A stretch of 64,000 bases of DNA. Source: Diphasiastrum complanatum (taxonomy: Eukaryota > Streptophyta > Lycopodiopsida > Lycopodiales > Lycopodiaceae). Made by a program: the position numbers and the translations under genes. This document shows positions 30,903 to 42,985 of this stretch, piece after piece. How positions within the stretch are numbered: the stretch's first letter is position 1; the number at the start of each line of letters is the position of its first letter. The stretch is from NCBI GenBank assembly GCA_029204225.1, contig CM055101.1, positions 2,908,528 to 2,972,527 of the forward strand. Reading direction: 5' to 3'. The notes under the pieces were generated by a model that saw only the letters and a list, made by a program, of their open reading frames with translations, searched no databases and was not told the origin of the DNA.

Positions 30903-31445
30903 TGTCAGAAATTGTGAACTCCTGCAACTTTGTCGTGAAGGTGACAAAGCAAAATGAAACGAAGCGAAGCGAAGGGTGAACATACCCCGAAGGTTGAAAG
31001 AAAAGTATTCGAGATTCGGCCCGACGACTTGATGACAAAAAGACACAAAACGAAAGAGAACAATTCACATTGCCAACTGGCAGCTCGACAAGCGTGGTGA
31101 TGAACTATCTTGTAAACTCCACACAGTGGAGATAAATACACATTTTTGATTAACACAAAGTATAGGACAAATGAGAACGAGTGAAGAAGATAGAGAGTAG
31201 AGTTGTGCATGAAAGTTTGCCAACAAGCAGAACATAGTGATTGAGGTGAGCATCAGGGCGCCAACAAATGAGACACTGAACAACTCACCTGAAAACGAAA
31301 AATAGAAAATACAATTGTTTTTTTCTCCATCTCTTCTTTGTCATGTCATCTTCTTGATTGATTCTGTCATGATCTGTGATCTGTAATCGCTTGCTTAGGA
31401 TCCTGGAAAAACAAAACAGAAACACGAAAAGTGAAATTTGCTACA
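30903..31445 (+). repeat. Copia element 1: 5' LTR
   Basis: The right border is firm: ...GCTACA followed by the primer binding site. The left border (TGTCAGAAATTG) is inferred from where gag coding stops. The part AGTTGTGCATGAAAG..GCC/TACCAAC is shared with the LTR at 49194-49562, so the two elements belong to one family. Confidence 0.6.
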
Positions 31446-31457
31446 TGGTATCAGAGC
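31446..31457 (+). promoter_or_regulatory. Copia element 1 primer binding site
   Basis: TGGTATCAGAGC directly after the LTR. Confidence 0.85.
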
Positions 31458-31511
31458 CACAAGTTATCGCTACGTGATATCTGAGTAATGATTCTCTAAG
31501 ATAACACAATA

Positions 31512-32994
31512 TGGCTACAATGATCTAGACGAGAATAGCAATCAATTTTGATGGCGAAAACTACAGAGTATGGAAATTCAAAATCAAAACACTTCTGAAG
31601 GGTGAAGGCATCTGGTCGGTGACTGAACTCATAGAGGTGCAACCTCCAGAGGGAGACCAAAGGAGAGCTGAGTGGATCAGAAAAGATGAACATGCAATGA
31701 CGATCATCCTTTCGTCCATTAAAAAAAAAAATACTCATGCAGATTGAAGACTGTGAGAAAAGCCATGAAGCATGGAAAAAACTAAAGCAGAAGTACGAAG
31801 TGAGTCGACTCGCTGCATCAGGGCAGGAACACCAGGTCCCAGCACCACAACATCTGATAGGTTATAGTTATAGGTCTAAAAATATCCAGACCCAATACTG
31901 AGTTTTGCGAAGCCTGTCGAAAAGGGAAACAACATCAAAATCCATTCGTACACGAGGGAAGAAGAGCTGAAGAAGTTCTTGAGATCGTCCACTCAGATAT
32001 TTGTGGACCGATGAAAGTTGATTCGTTCTCAAGATCGAGGTATTTTTTGACGTTCATTAGTGACTACAATCAGATGACATCGATCTATTACTTGAAAAAA
32101 AAATCTGAAGTGTTTGACTCTTTCAAGAAGTTCATGGCATTCGTAGAAAGACACACCTCGAAGAAGATTCAGATCATCGGGTTTGATAATGGAGGTGAGT
32201 ACAAGAGCACAAAATTTTCAAGATTCTGCCAAGAACAAGGAATAGAGCATCAATTCACTCCTGCATACACACCCAAATATAATGGTGTTGCAGAAAGAAG
32301 AAACATGACACTAGTCAAAGGAGCCAGATGCATGATGACACATGCTCGATTGCCAAGTCAATTTTGGATTGAGGCAATAGCTACAGTGGTACACTTGTAG
32401 AACAGATCAACAATGACAGCCCTGGAAAACAAAATACCGTACAAAATGTGGACAAGTAGAAAGCCTGATCTGTCATACATGCGTGTATTCGGATGTGCAA
32501 CATACAAGCACATATCAAAGGAAAGAAGAAGCAAGCTCGATGAAAAGTCGGAGCAGACAATAATGGTTGGATACTCGAATGGATCACAAGTCTACAGACT
32601 CTACAACTCAACCACGAAAAAAGTTGTGTCGAGTAGAGATGTGAAGTTCGACGAGTCCACATTCCCAGGATTAAAGGAAGAAAAGGAGCATGAGATCTTC
32701 ACACTGCTGTCGATTCAAGAGAGAGATCAAGGACAAACATCATGTCAAAATGTCGAGCCCCATACCCCAGAGCAACAGGAAGCCAAAGATCAACCCGACA
32801 AAGAAAAAACATTTGAGCAGCGACGAATCGAACTCAAAAGGTTGACAAGACAAAGAAAACCTCCAAAACGATACACTGACAATCTTCAATGGAGCGAAAA
32901 ATCTCAACGCTGCCAGTTGATTTGGCAATCTCGGTTTTTTCAGATAATCGAAGGTCAATTGTATAGACGTAGTCATGATCAAGTCCTGTGGTGA
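31512..32994 (+). pseudogene. Copia element 1: gag N-terminus and integrase, internally deleted
   Basis: The gag start reads AINFDGENYRVWKFKIKTLL and VQPPEGDQRRAEWIRKDEH, then frameshifts at an A10 run. The gag middle, both zinc knuckles and the protease are deleted (compare 49630-50866). Integrase follows: CEACRKGKQH, HSDICGPM (first Asp), FDNGGEY (second Asp), YNGVAERRNMTL (Glu), a stop at 32398, then MRVFGCATYKHI and KLDEKSEQTIMVGYSNGSQ. It ends in the linker before RT (RKPPKRYTDNLQW). RT and RNase H are absent. Confidence 0.88.
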
Positions 32995-33375
32995 TGTCTT
33001 TAGTCAAAAGACATTCAACACGAAATCTTTTGAAATGGGTCAAAATCCTAAAAAAGAGTAATCATTTTTCAATTGTTTAATTTTTGCCCAAAAACATGTT
33101 TTTTCAAGAATTTTTTTTGGAAAATCACAAAAAATTCTTACAAAATATAAGCATTTTGGCCAAAAACATCAATACATCATGTCCAAAAAAATAAATTTTT
33201 CTAATAAAACTCTAAAAATAAAAAATATTTAAAGTGAACAAAATATTGACAAACGCTTATGATCTTTTAATAGTCTAAATTGAATCTCATAAAATAACTC
33301 ACATAATACATTTGAAGCCTACTACATAACTCCACAAATGTTGAAACATTGAAAATCGTTTTCATATTATTTTTT
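32995..33375. other. AT-rich, no gene
   Basis: Stops in all frames, with many T and A runs. It separates the truncated copia element from the next fragment. Confidence 0.35.
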
Positions 33376-34720
33376 TTACAATTCAAATTCCAAGGAATTC
33401 TCACTAACTCCTCTTAAGTCATTGCTTGAAATATTATCAAGGCTCTCCTTTTCAGCTGAAGAAGTCAATGACCCATCTTTTTCATTGGTGTCTATCGACA
33501 AATTCTCATCCAAATCAGCATCCAATGTCGAGAGAAAATTGTTTATCATGGCTTTGCTACGTTGAAGTCGAGCCGAAGATGATGGTTGTGCAGTTAGCCC
33601 AAGACGTTCTTGTAAAATAGATATTGTGGACTTTTGTAAATGGTTCGTCATTGTTAACTCAAAATTAAATGCAAGCACATCCACATTTTCAAGATTTATG
33701 TCATCGACTCTTGGTTGGTTCTTTGTTGCATGCTTTCGCTTGCCTCTTGGGTCTAATTGCAACATTTCTAGCTCGTACCTTCCCAAGAAAGCATTTGTTG
33801 AAACGATATGCATCTAGTGCACATGTACAATCTTGGTGTCATTGCTCTGAATGAAGCCAATCACTTTAGCAATTCAAAATGGATGACTTTCGTTATTTTT
33901 CAATGCCAAAAGTGCGATGAGACTCCCAACCTTTAATTTATTGAGGTTACCAAACCATTTAGCCTTGGCAGCATTTACAATTCGTCAACTTTTTCTTGAA
34001 CCCAGATAAATTTCACGTTCTTTGTTGTGAAGCAAGTTTAAAGACTCAGTCTATTCTAGAACAATAGAGGATTCAACGACTGTTGTTGGAATTGAAGATT
34101 TGGTTGGCCACTGAAATTCTTCAGACAAGTTTGAGTCTCCCAAATCAAGTAAACGTATTTTTTGTTCCTCAAAAAAATCCATCCACCAATGTCGATCAAA
34201 CTTGTCAAAAAATTGTTATGTTGTTTGAATGGTTGTTTCCAAAAACTTTAACGCCGCAAATGGATTGACTGGCCAATGTTCCCTTTGAGCTTTTTGCTCC
34301 TCCAATACAGAAGTTAGAGGACACAAAGGTACAAGCTTATCTTGAGAAGAAGGCACAGATTGTAAAAAACCGGACTCCTTAAGAAGGTAGCCATGCCACT
34401 GAGTTAGAGAATTGCTTTCTCCACAATAATGTGATGCCACCAACATTATTAACAATTTTGAATTGATGTTGAAAACTAATATCATTTATTGGCGTGATGC
34501 AATGTTCTTCCAACATTTTTATGTAATCTCTAAAGTCATATGTGCAACGCAATAAAACCACATTTGGTGCAGGTGTGTACAAGTCCTCGATAATACTCTG
34601 TAAGATTGGTAAAGAAAAGGCTTTTTTGCATCTTATCTTTTTCAAAAAGCAACTAAACATTTGGTCAATTTGATCATGAATGTGACCCACCAATAAATAA
34701 TGGAGTGCTATCTCCTCCTA
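33376..34720 (-). pseudogene. DUF7869-like C-terminal fragment, frameshifted
   Basis: The minus strand at about 34720-34379 gives LLVGHIHDQIDQMFSCFLKK, FSLPILQSIIEDLYTP, ISFQHQFKIVNN and WRKQFSNSVAWLPS, which fits the VGHTHxxIDQxF signature of the DUF7869 family (often in transposase-like genes). Further scraps follow with stops, then a frame to 33376 (RKHATKNQP; STLDADLDENLSIDTNEKDG, acidic) that is probably its tail. The upstream half is missing; near 34720 the sequence changes to a copia leader. The family assignment rests on memory of the signature. Confidence 0.5.
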
Positions 34721-35376
34721 TGAAAGATCTTGCAACTATTTGTGAATTGATTCTCACTAGGTACACAAATCTCTCCAAAACTAGATCTACTTCGCATCAA
34801 ATGATGGAGTATGGGCAAAGTTAGGATCAAACACTCTTAGCACGTGTGAAGTACACTAAGAAACCAAATTTGACTCAAATACAATGATATTGCATGAAAC
34901 AAAATGGCTAAGATCTCAAAACAGTGCCTAGATCAGATATAGATGAGATTGGTAAGCATTCAAGTGTGATTTTGGATCAAACAAGCAATCTCTTGACCAA
35001 ATCAAATGTGTCCACCCAGGTCTAGGTGCCCTACCTAGCCCTCTTCAAAAGATTATAACTTTTGATTGGCTCAACCAAATGGAATAAAACTGATTGCATC
35101 AAAAACTAGAAAAAATAGCCTCAAAACAAGCTATCAAGCAAGATAAATGGATCAAGCATGAGAGAGAACTTCCAAACTGAAATTGGATATTCCTCACACG
35201 TGTCTGAGCACTTGATTTCGTACAATACCAAGTCAGACCCAATCAATGTCCTTTTGATCTCTTTTGATCCGAAATTGGACAAGATAGCTAGGAAAATGGA
35301 TCTTGACAATTTCTACCTCAAGATTGATGAATAGTTTTCACTTAAATGGATCAAAATGCATGGTAACCTTAGGTAG
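34721..35376 (-). other. Copia leader (internal side of the minus LTR)
   Basis: Sequence following the primer binding site on the minus strand, with no gag found before the junction with the DUF7869-like fragment. Short plus-strand frames here are not supported. Confidence 0.45.
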
Positions 35377-35388
35377 GCTCTGATACCA
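35377..35388 (-). promoter_or_regulatory. Primer binding site, minus-strand copia
   Basis: The minus strand reads TGGTATCAGAGC and then CTACC, directly inside the LTR. Confidence 0.88.
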
Positions 35389-36112
35389 TGTAGATTTCAC
35401 ACATGTGGAGTGTCCACAACATGTACTTATGATCTCCTAAGGTGTGTAGATGCACCAAGATCAAGACTAGATTGAGATTCAAGATCTATCTTTGATTCTA
35501 TGGCAAAAACACACTACTACATGCATTCAGTCACTTCCAACTCTCACTCACATGTGTGGGAAGTATTCAATAATTATTCTAAGTAAAAACAAGCTGCTCT
35601 CCTCGAGTAGAGAGATAAAATCATCATGAGCTCTCGGGTAGAGAGAGAAAGCTAGAAATCCAATAACACTCAAAATCCACACAATCTCCAGATCAATCAG
35701 ATCCAAAATGAGGAGTAGTAGATCCATGAGCTACCACTATGCTTAACTATGATTAAACCAAACTTTTTCACCTCTTAATTCTATTGGACCATTGATCCAT
35801 GCACCTCTTAATTCTATTGGACTATTTTCAAGCAAACCTCAAATTCCTATTGGACCTCACATGGTTCCACCTCTAAATCCTATTGGACCTCTTAGAATTC
35901 ATCAAACAAAAGCATTACACTTGTCTACACTCTAATTGGCACGAGTTTAGCCTCTTACTCTATTTTGGCTCAATAGTGGCATTATAAGTGGAAATGCATA
36001 ATTTGCCATCTATGCCAAATTTGTTCCTATCAACATCCTACACCTAGATGCTTGATATAAAAAACATAAGACCCCTATATCTATCATAGATAATCTTTTT
36101 CAATTCTTCACA
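35389..36112 (-). repeat. 5' LTR of a minus-strand copia; same family as 47421-48157
   Basis: The minus strand starts TGTGAAGAATTG and ends AAATCTACA, about 724 bp. The LTR at 47421-48157 (plus) aligns along its full length. It sits inside copy 2 of the long-LTR family; just right of it, AAAGATTCTGGCTGAATG matches copy 3 near 46700. Both LTR copies contain a cluster of CCAAT boxes (35760-35900 here). Confidence 0.85.
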
Positions 36113-36117
36113 CTAAA

Positions 36118-37062
36118 GATTCTGGCTGAATGAATTGTGATACTTTAGAATTTTGGATTCTAAGAGTATTTGTACCAAGAAGCATTCTTGAATTGTCTAC
36201 AAGAAATTGTGGATGGTTTCAGAATGTAATTGTCAGTTTCTTCAACTTTGATATCATGAGTTAAGAAATGATTCATCTCGTCTGTCATGTAAAGTGTTTA
36301 CATGAAGGTGATATTACTGATTTATTGAGAGTATAGCCCAGATGGATTTGGTGCTCTTTCCAAACCTGAGTTTGTACTCCAAAGCAGAGATAAACAATTG
36401 AAAGATCATTCTATCTCTGAGTGCTTGTTTGAGGTTAAAGTAGTGGAGCTAGTGCATGGGTTAGAGCTACTTAATTCATGTGTAGAGTGTGAATGTAATG
36501 GAAGTTGCTTTTGGATTATTCCTAGCTTGCATTGACACATGTACAGAGGGTCTTGGGGACTATATATGCTAGTGGAAACTTGCCCATATCCATTCTTGAT
36601 TTGAGTGCTTTCATTTCCAGTTACACTCTCTACACCTGCATCCTAGTAGAGATTGTTAGAGATTGATCAATAGCTTGTAGTTGGTTGGGTGATTTGCTCC
36701 ACCAGTATTCGCTTTGTGTGTGTCTTGTAAGCAAGATCTTGGAGGTGATCCTCCTTACACTATGAGCAAAGTACGAGGAGACGTTTGCTCCAGTAGCCAA
36801 ATGGATGGAAGATTTGCATTTCTGAAATTGTGACATGGAGGAGGAAGTATATATGCTCCAACCATAGGGCTTTGTTGGGAAGGGACATGAAGATAACGTA
36901 TGCAAGCTACACAAAGCAAGGAAGTATCATTAGTATACTGTAAGACAAATTCTATGGCAACAGATTACTTCACCAAAACATTGCCTAAGGATCATCACAT
37001 CAGATTTCACAACATTCTAAATTTGAAGATCAAAGTTTCTCAGGATCCACATTAAGGGGGAG
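36118..37062 (+). mobile_element. Long-LTR non-autonomous family, copy 2: LTR end and internal region
   Basis: Matches copy 1 from GTGATATTACTGATTTATTG (36309) to the polypurine tract (37053-37062). The 135-bp exon-like block is truncated (ATG at 36342; break after about 36438). It extends further left than copy 1, to 36118, where the minus copia LTR interrupts it. Confidence 0.7.
36770..37055 (+). pseudogene. RT-RNase H deletion remnant, copy 2
   Basis: Same scraps and junctions as at 2731-3015, with better preserved RNase H end: TDYFTKTLPKDHHIRFHNIL, then a stop at TAA just before the polypurine tract. Confidence 0.75.
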
Positions 37063-38542
37063 TGTTGGATTTCAATCCTCAAGTCCAAATCCATTCGGTA
37101 ATGAGCATCCTGAAAACTGTACATACTTATACTAAAACAAAACCCAAAGTCTGACTTCATCGACTCCATCGACTTCGACTTCAACATCAACTTACGTGGC
37201 TCCATCCACACTCAATTCACTCGACACTACAAAAACACTCGACACTCGACTCCATCGACTTACTCCATTGACTTACCCGACTCCATTGACTCCCGACTTA
37301 CTCGACCCCCTCTTCAAGTCAAATCAAGTTCGATACAGGAAAAAGTCGATCCATGTACTGTCAAGTCGATTCCAACCCACGTCGCGATCAAAAGGACGAC
37401 GTTGACAATCCACCTACTTACTCATAGGTTTACTATTTACAACGATGGCTATCTACTATATGATGGCTCTAGTAAATTAAGTAGATTCAAATTCATACTC
37501 TCAAGTACTGATTAATGAACTGCAATCATCAAGTCAAGTGAATCGTTAGCCGATTTTTTAGCACTTAAAAGCGAGCAAATTTTCAAGATTTAGTGAAATA
37601 TATTGTATTGTTTCTAATATATGTTGCTTAAATCAGTGTGTGCCCGACACAGATTTGGCCAGTATAGCCCATGCCTAAGGGGTCCTAGTTCACCCAAAAA
37701 GAACTACATAGTTTTTAAATGAATTAGCCTTAGAATTGGCTATAAAGTTTTTATTTTGGCTGGTACAGATCGTCATGCATTCAAAACCACATTCTGATTC
37801 TGATCCTGCGCTGCTAAAGAGGCAATTGTGTGAGTTCCTACCCCTTTGTCTCATCCATCGTAGAACAAGGAAGCTCTTGGAAGCACTTTTTGGATGGTCA
37901 CTCAAGTTTGAACTTGTTCTTAGTTAAAGCAAGAGACGAATCGATACCGCCGCTCGGGTCTCAGATTTCTTAGTAGGTCGATTGGATTGGGAACCTCATA
38001 GAAACCTTAGGTATTATCTTTTCTTAGTTACTTGATATGGGTTTTTTGAAACAATTGTTGTGTTATTTCTTGAACGATGTCAAATAGACGAATATGGACT
38101 AAAAATACTTCTCAAAAGGTTTGCTTAATGAGGAAGATTTCTAGCATTACACTTTGTGAGAATGACACTTTCAATCGGTATCTTGTAGACCTATTCTCCC
38201 TCCGTACTGTGCTTTACATCGGCCAAATCGGTGTCCTGCAGAGAAAGTTATGGTTGTCGGAAGTTTGACAATTTTTGAACTAAAATTTGAAAATCTTCCA
38301 AATTGTTCTGATGCATGCATGCATATAACTCAGTTTAGTACTTTTCTGTTGTTGAAAAATTATGGATAGACCTGTATCCATGATTGGATGCATGATACTT
38401 AGGTGTTCAGTTGACTGATCGGAGGAAATTTATGTATGAATCTATTTTTGGCAATTCTACTTCAAACAGCTAATTTCCTAGTTCTTAGGCTATGTACGAA
38501 AATATTTTGATTTTTTGAAAAATCAGTGCATGTCAAGTTTGA
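37063..38542 (+). repeat. Long LTR, copy 2, left part
   Basis: TGTTGGATTTCAATCC starts the LTR. The TCGACTC minisatellite (37155-37325), the block near 37680 and ATGCATGCATGCATA (38312) follow in the copy 1 order. It is interrupted at 38543 by a minus-strand copia LTR and resumes at about 40838, with about 240 bp lost compared with the copy at 6736-7860. Confidence 0.7.
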
Positions 38543-39481
38543 TGCAAGAAGGAAAAATAGTAATTATTCTTCCATTAAGAACACGATGAAAGCTTGAATA
38601 AATCAAACTAATATCAGTGTCTTCAATCAGGAACAATATTAGCTCTGATTGAATATGCGTGTGAAAATTATATGCGAACGTAAGAGACAACTTAAGACAA
38701 TTTAGACAATAAGAAACTATTGGTCAAAAAATGAATTTTATAACTCTGAATCTGATTCATCTATATACATCTCTTGCTGTCTTATCTCGTTGTTGGGTCT
38801 CTGATTGAGTGAGTTACAACGAGTAGTGCACATGTATTTATATTGTTACAGGACAGGTCTTTTGGCCTTTTATTTACAGATCTTTTGGTTTTTCAATGCT
38901 GTAATAGTAGATATCTAACCGTTTACGATGGTTGATATTCAAATTGACGCTCTGTTTCTAGGGTCGAATAATTTTTGTTCACGAATTATCACGACAGTCT
39001 ATCTCTTCATCTCAGCTTCGTGTTTCAAAAATTGTTCGCGACACTTGTCTCTTTGCGACATTTTCGTCTTTCACGAATTGTTCGCGACAGATGACAATTC
39101 TTGAGCTTGAAAAAGAAATCTAGAATATTTCGTGAACTGTTCGCAACAGGTGAGCTTGAAGAACAGTCCAGAAGATTTCGCGAATTGTTTGCGACAATTT
39201 TGCGACATCTGAGGTTTGAACAAGAAACCGAATATTTCGCGACAAAATTCTGTTCGGGTATCTTTTGAGCTTCAACAAGAAAGCCACAAACTTCTACTAG
39301 GAACTGTTTCACAAATCTTTCGCAAATATTTTGAGCTGACTACAAGTTAAATTTCACGAATCCTTCGAGGTTGATCACGAATAAAAAAGTTTCGAGTTCG
39401 CGTTCATTTCTTTCTCATCCTTTGTTAAGCAAACTGCTCGCTTTGTTAGTAGAATCAAGATCTGTCTGATCAGTTGTTACA
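38543..39481 (-). repeat. 3' LTR of a minus-strand copia
   Basis: The minus strand starts TGTAACAACTGATC after a purine tract (39482-39491) and plausibly ends ...TTCTTGCA at 38543, about 939 bp. Within 39020-39250 the word TTCGCGAATTGTTCGCGACA recurs in variants at least five times. Confidence 0.65.
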
Positions 39482-39499
39482 GCTCCCTCCCAAAGTGGC

Positions 39500-40770
39500 A
39501 GTTGGATTAACCCCAATCTTCTTCGCTACTTCTCGAACAAAGCTTTACTGAGTGGCTTTGTAAAGATATCAGCTGTCATTTTCCCTGTGGGTATGAATAC
39601 TATCTTCAGTATCTTCTTCTCGAATAAGTCCCGAATCACATAATATTTGATAGCTATGTGCTTCGTTTTTGAGTGAAATACAGGATCTTTCGTAAGTTGC
39701 CAAAGTGTTATCAATTAACAAGTCATAAGGTTTAGAAATAGATTCATCAAATCCTTCCAACATCTGTTTGATCCAGATCAGGTCGTTTGCCATCTTGGCT
39801 GCTGCTACATATTCTACTTCACAAGAAGATTGAGCTACTACTGTTTGCTTCTTACTTATCTAGAATATGGCTGAGCTAGATGCTAGAGTACAACCTCCTA
39901 AAATCCTTTTGCTATCATCCTTCATGGATGCCCAACTTGCGTCACTGTAAGATTCGATGTGAAATCCAGCTTCCTTCGAATAACATAGTCCATAGTCTTT
40001 CGTTTCCTGGAGATATTGTAATACTCTCTCTGCCCACTTCCAATGCAACGATCTTGGGTTCTGATTTTATTGGCTCAGCCTGTATACTGCAAACACTATA
40101 CAGGTCTGGTGTTGTCTGCTAGATATAACAATGATCCAATCAGCATACGATAGGGTATTTTGGCCATTTGTTCCTCTTCCTCGAGAGTCTGCGGACAATC
40201 CTTATGTGAAAATCCTTTAGCAACTAACCTTGCCTTGTATATGATGTTTTCTCCATCAAGACCTATTTTGATCTTGTAAATCCACTTACACTTGACTGGT
40301 TTCTAGCCATCAGGTATTGGTGCAAGTGTCCATACACTGTTCTTATACATGGATGACATTTCGTCCTCCATTGTCTGAATCCAGCGATCTTTATTTGGTC
40401 CATCAACAACTTTCTTGAATGTTTGAGATTTGGCAGAGAAACCACAAAATTCGATGGCTGTATTAAAAATATCTTGACCACACCTTTTTGGTGGTTTTCG
40501 TTGTCTATCAAATTTTCTCACAGGTGGTTTCGAGTTCAATTCTACAGGTTTTGAGTTCGATTCTGATTCGAGCTTTTCTGTTGGAATTCGAGTTCGCAAT
40601 TTGAGTCTGTCAGGTACTCGATCTTGACCTCCCTCTGAATTTGGTAATTCTCTTTTATCTTCTGCTTGTTTTTCTTCTGTTGTCGTTGGTAGCTCATAAT
40701 AATTTTTGAGAATATCATAGCCGACTAGATCACTATCTGTTATGTATTTCATCTCATCAAATTTAAATCT
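39500..40770 (-). pseudogene. Copia pol: integrase/RT linker, RT start, RNase H; RT centre deleted
   Basis: The minus strand from 40752: LPTTTEEKQAEDKRELPN, RKFDRQRKPPKRCGQ (linker), WIQTMEDEMSSMYKNSVW, CKWIYKIKIGLDGE and YKARLVAKGFSHKD (RT start), then a jump to KIPYRMLIGSLLYLA (RT end), WAERVLQYLQETKDYGLCYS, IESYSDASWASMKDDSKR, SSCEVEYVAAAKMANDLIWI (RNase H), MTADIFTKPLSKALFEK. The YVDD region is deleted. Several frameshifts and stops occur. The 3' LTR follows at 39481. The 5' half of the element is absent. Confidence 0.85.
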
Positions 40771-40837
40771 CGAACAACTTTTATCTTCTTAGTTTCTGGT
40801 ACATAAACGTGATAATATGACGAATGTAACTCGAATC

Positions 40838-41290
40838 CTACGGATCTGTCAACTAATTAACCTAATTTTTCGTTTCAAGAAATCAATGTGGCAGATGATA
40901 ATGCAAGTATGGTCAGGTGTCTATGCCTACCTATTTGCATATTTGCCAACAATTAAGCCAAGCGCTTAATGAAATAAACAATCGGAACACTTTAAGATAT
41001 CAACAGATGGAAGCACTGTTGAATCACATTAAGACTTTGTCCTCACCTAATTTGGGCTTTCAACTAGACAACCCTCGCCGGAAATCCTAGTGTAGTCACC
41101 AGGCTCAGCTGATAGTACTAATGCTTAAAATAATTACGGGAGAGAACCTCGAGGAGAGTATGATAGGAGAGTAGCTCAAGAACTCTATAAGCGAGCAAGA
41201 TGTCAATAGAACTAAGGATGATTGTACACCCATTTATCAGCAATACCTCTGGAGGTTTGGAAACCCTCTATTAGCTGTGAAGGTACGGTT
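40838..41290 (+). repeat. Long LTR, copy 2, right part
   Basis: GGATCTGTCAACTAATTAACC to GGTACGGTTTGTGTTATG matches 7408-7860 closely. It ends where the second family starts with TGTTGGAATGC, the same junction as at 7861. Confidence 0.7.
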
Positions 41291-42913
41291 TGTGTTATGT
41301 GTTGGAATGCATGTTGGAATGCATGTGTTATGTGATATGTATCCTTGAAAAACACAAAAAGAAGGAAGGCTAAAAAATTTGTTATAGCAGAAACTCGACT
41401 CATATTTTCCAGAATTTTCAAATATCGTATCGACTCAAAAAATCCGAGATTTTTTTATATCCAAAAAGTTATAATTTTTCGATACTGTTCGACTCAAAAA
41501 ATCCGTAATTTGTTGGAGAGCGCTTTCTGTCTATGTGTGTTGCATGATCTGTGATCTTGTTCAGAGCAAATTTTAGGTTGGTATCATAACTGTTCAGGGA
41601 GTGTGCACAGTACAGTGCAGCCATTGAAGAAAGCTTCGAGAGAATAGTTTTTTCGAGAGTTCGGGATTTACGGCGTGTAAAAAGCAGAAGTGAAGCACCG
41701 GTGCATAGTATCAGGCATACAGAGTCTTGCCACACTTGGAACTGTGAATGGATTCAGAGATAGGAGTGGTCAGCTGAATCGAAAAAACAACAAAAACAAA
41801 ATTCCGAAATTCTGTAAAGAGGATGCCTGGCGTTTGTGTTTACAGTCGGTGAGCATCCAATTGGACACTGATTGACGAATGGTTTGAAACAGTGGATATC
41901 CTGTTGTAGGGCAACCTCAGAGCATGTAGATTGGCCTGCCAAAGATCAATGCACAGCTCACTTAAGTCAAACGATGTAATAAAAACCCTAGTCTAGGGTT
42001 TTGAAGCATTAAAATGTTAATATCTCTCAATTTTCCCCCAGAGGCTCAATCCAAGGATCAAGGTTTTCACCTAACCATATGTAAATCCTCTACATTAGGA
42101 TAGGTGGTTTTGGGGAGGCACACATAGCACAATCTATCTAGGAAATCATTTGCATTGATTTAGACTACTTTGCAGAGTGTAAAAATACCATGGGGCAATT
42201 TTTCTTTTGCTCAATTTTTGAAAGACTTACAGAGTAAGCATAAGCATATTGAGGGGGGGTCCACATGTTACCATGATTTGCGATAGTTTTGGTGTTTCAT
42301 CAAATAAGGAATCTGATAGTGGTTGCTATGAGCAGTGTGTTGTCGTTGCCTATTTTTCTTAACGATTCTTTATTTGTTTGCTTCGGAATTTGGAGTGATC
42401 TCTCTCTCTCTCTTTTTATATCTCTCAATATGCATCCAAGGTTAGTTTATGAGGTTTCTTTACCCATCGCATCTCAAATTGGACAATGTGGCAAAGTTCC
42501 ACTATTGTTAGATCTTCATAGACAGAACAAACATTTCTACATTAGGCTTTCAGCACCACTCACTCATATTTCTACATATTCAACAAACACTTTTTCAACT
42601 AGCTTTCAATGGAATTGTGTCTCAAATCTCTACACATGTTCAAAACAACCATTTCTAAAATATGTACAACTTCACAAAGAATAATTATGTTAATAACAAA
42701 CCACCGTTTGTTGGAAGTTACAAAGCGTATTTTTGAACCTTAAGATACCCAAGGCCGTCGACCGTTACCACGCATATATTTTACATGAATATATTTTACT
42801 TGCCGTGCGGACCACGAACATATTTGGAAACCTAGTCTTCTGTCTATAAAACCAAAAAAGCAATAGTAGGCATTACTGAAAACGCGCAATCCACAGCGAG
42901 CGACTTTGCTTGC

Positions 42914-42956
<43 letters not shown>

Positions 42957-42985
42957 CAATTGCGGAAGACAGGAAGGAACTTGCG
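41291..42985 (+). mobile_element. Second repeat family, copy B, upstream of the F-box gene
   Basis: LTR-like start TGTTGGAATGC (after a small duplication), a shortened LTR, and a primer-binding-site-like TGGTATCATAAC at 41579 (copy C has TGGTATCAAAGC). Then a short gag-like frame (VNGFRDRSGQLNRKN), the palindrome near 41984, and about 700 bp leading to the F-box start. A GA microsatellite lies at 42917-42953. Confidence 0.5.
42917..42953 (+). repeat. GA microsatellite
   Basis: (GA)n of about 37 bp, 33 bases before the F-box start codon. Copy C has the complementary CT run at about 53240-53282, equally close to its start. Confidence 0.95.

Noticed and set aside
42289-42684. 131-codon frame upstream of the F-box gene
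   Set aside because: The region is shared with copy C, but the frames differ by indels there; it is more likely promoter or leader sequence.
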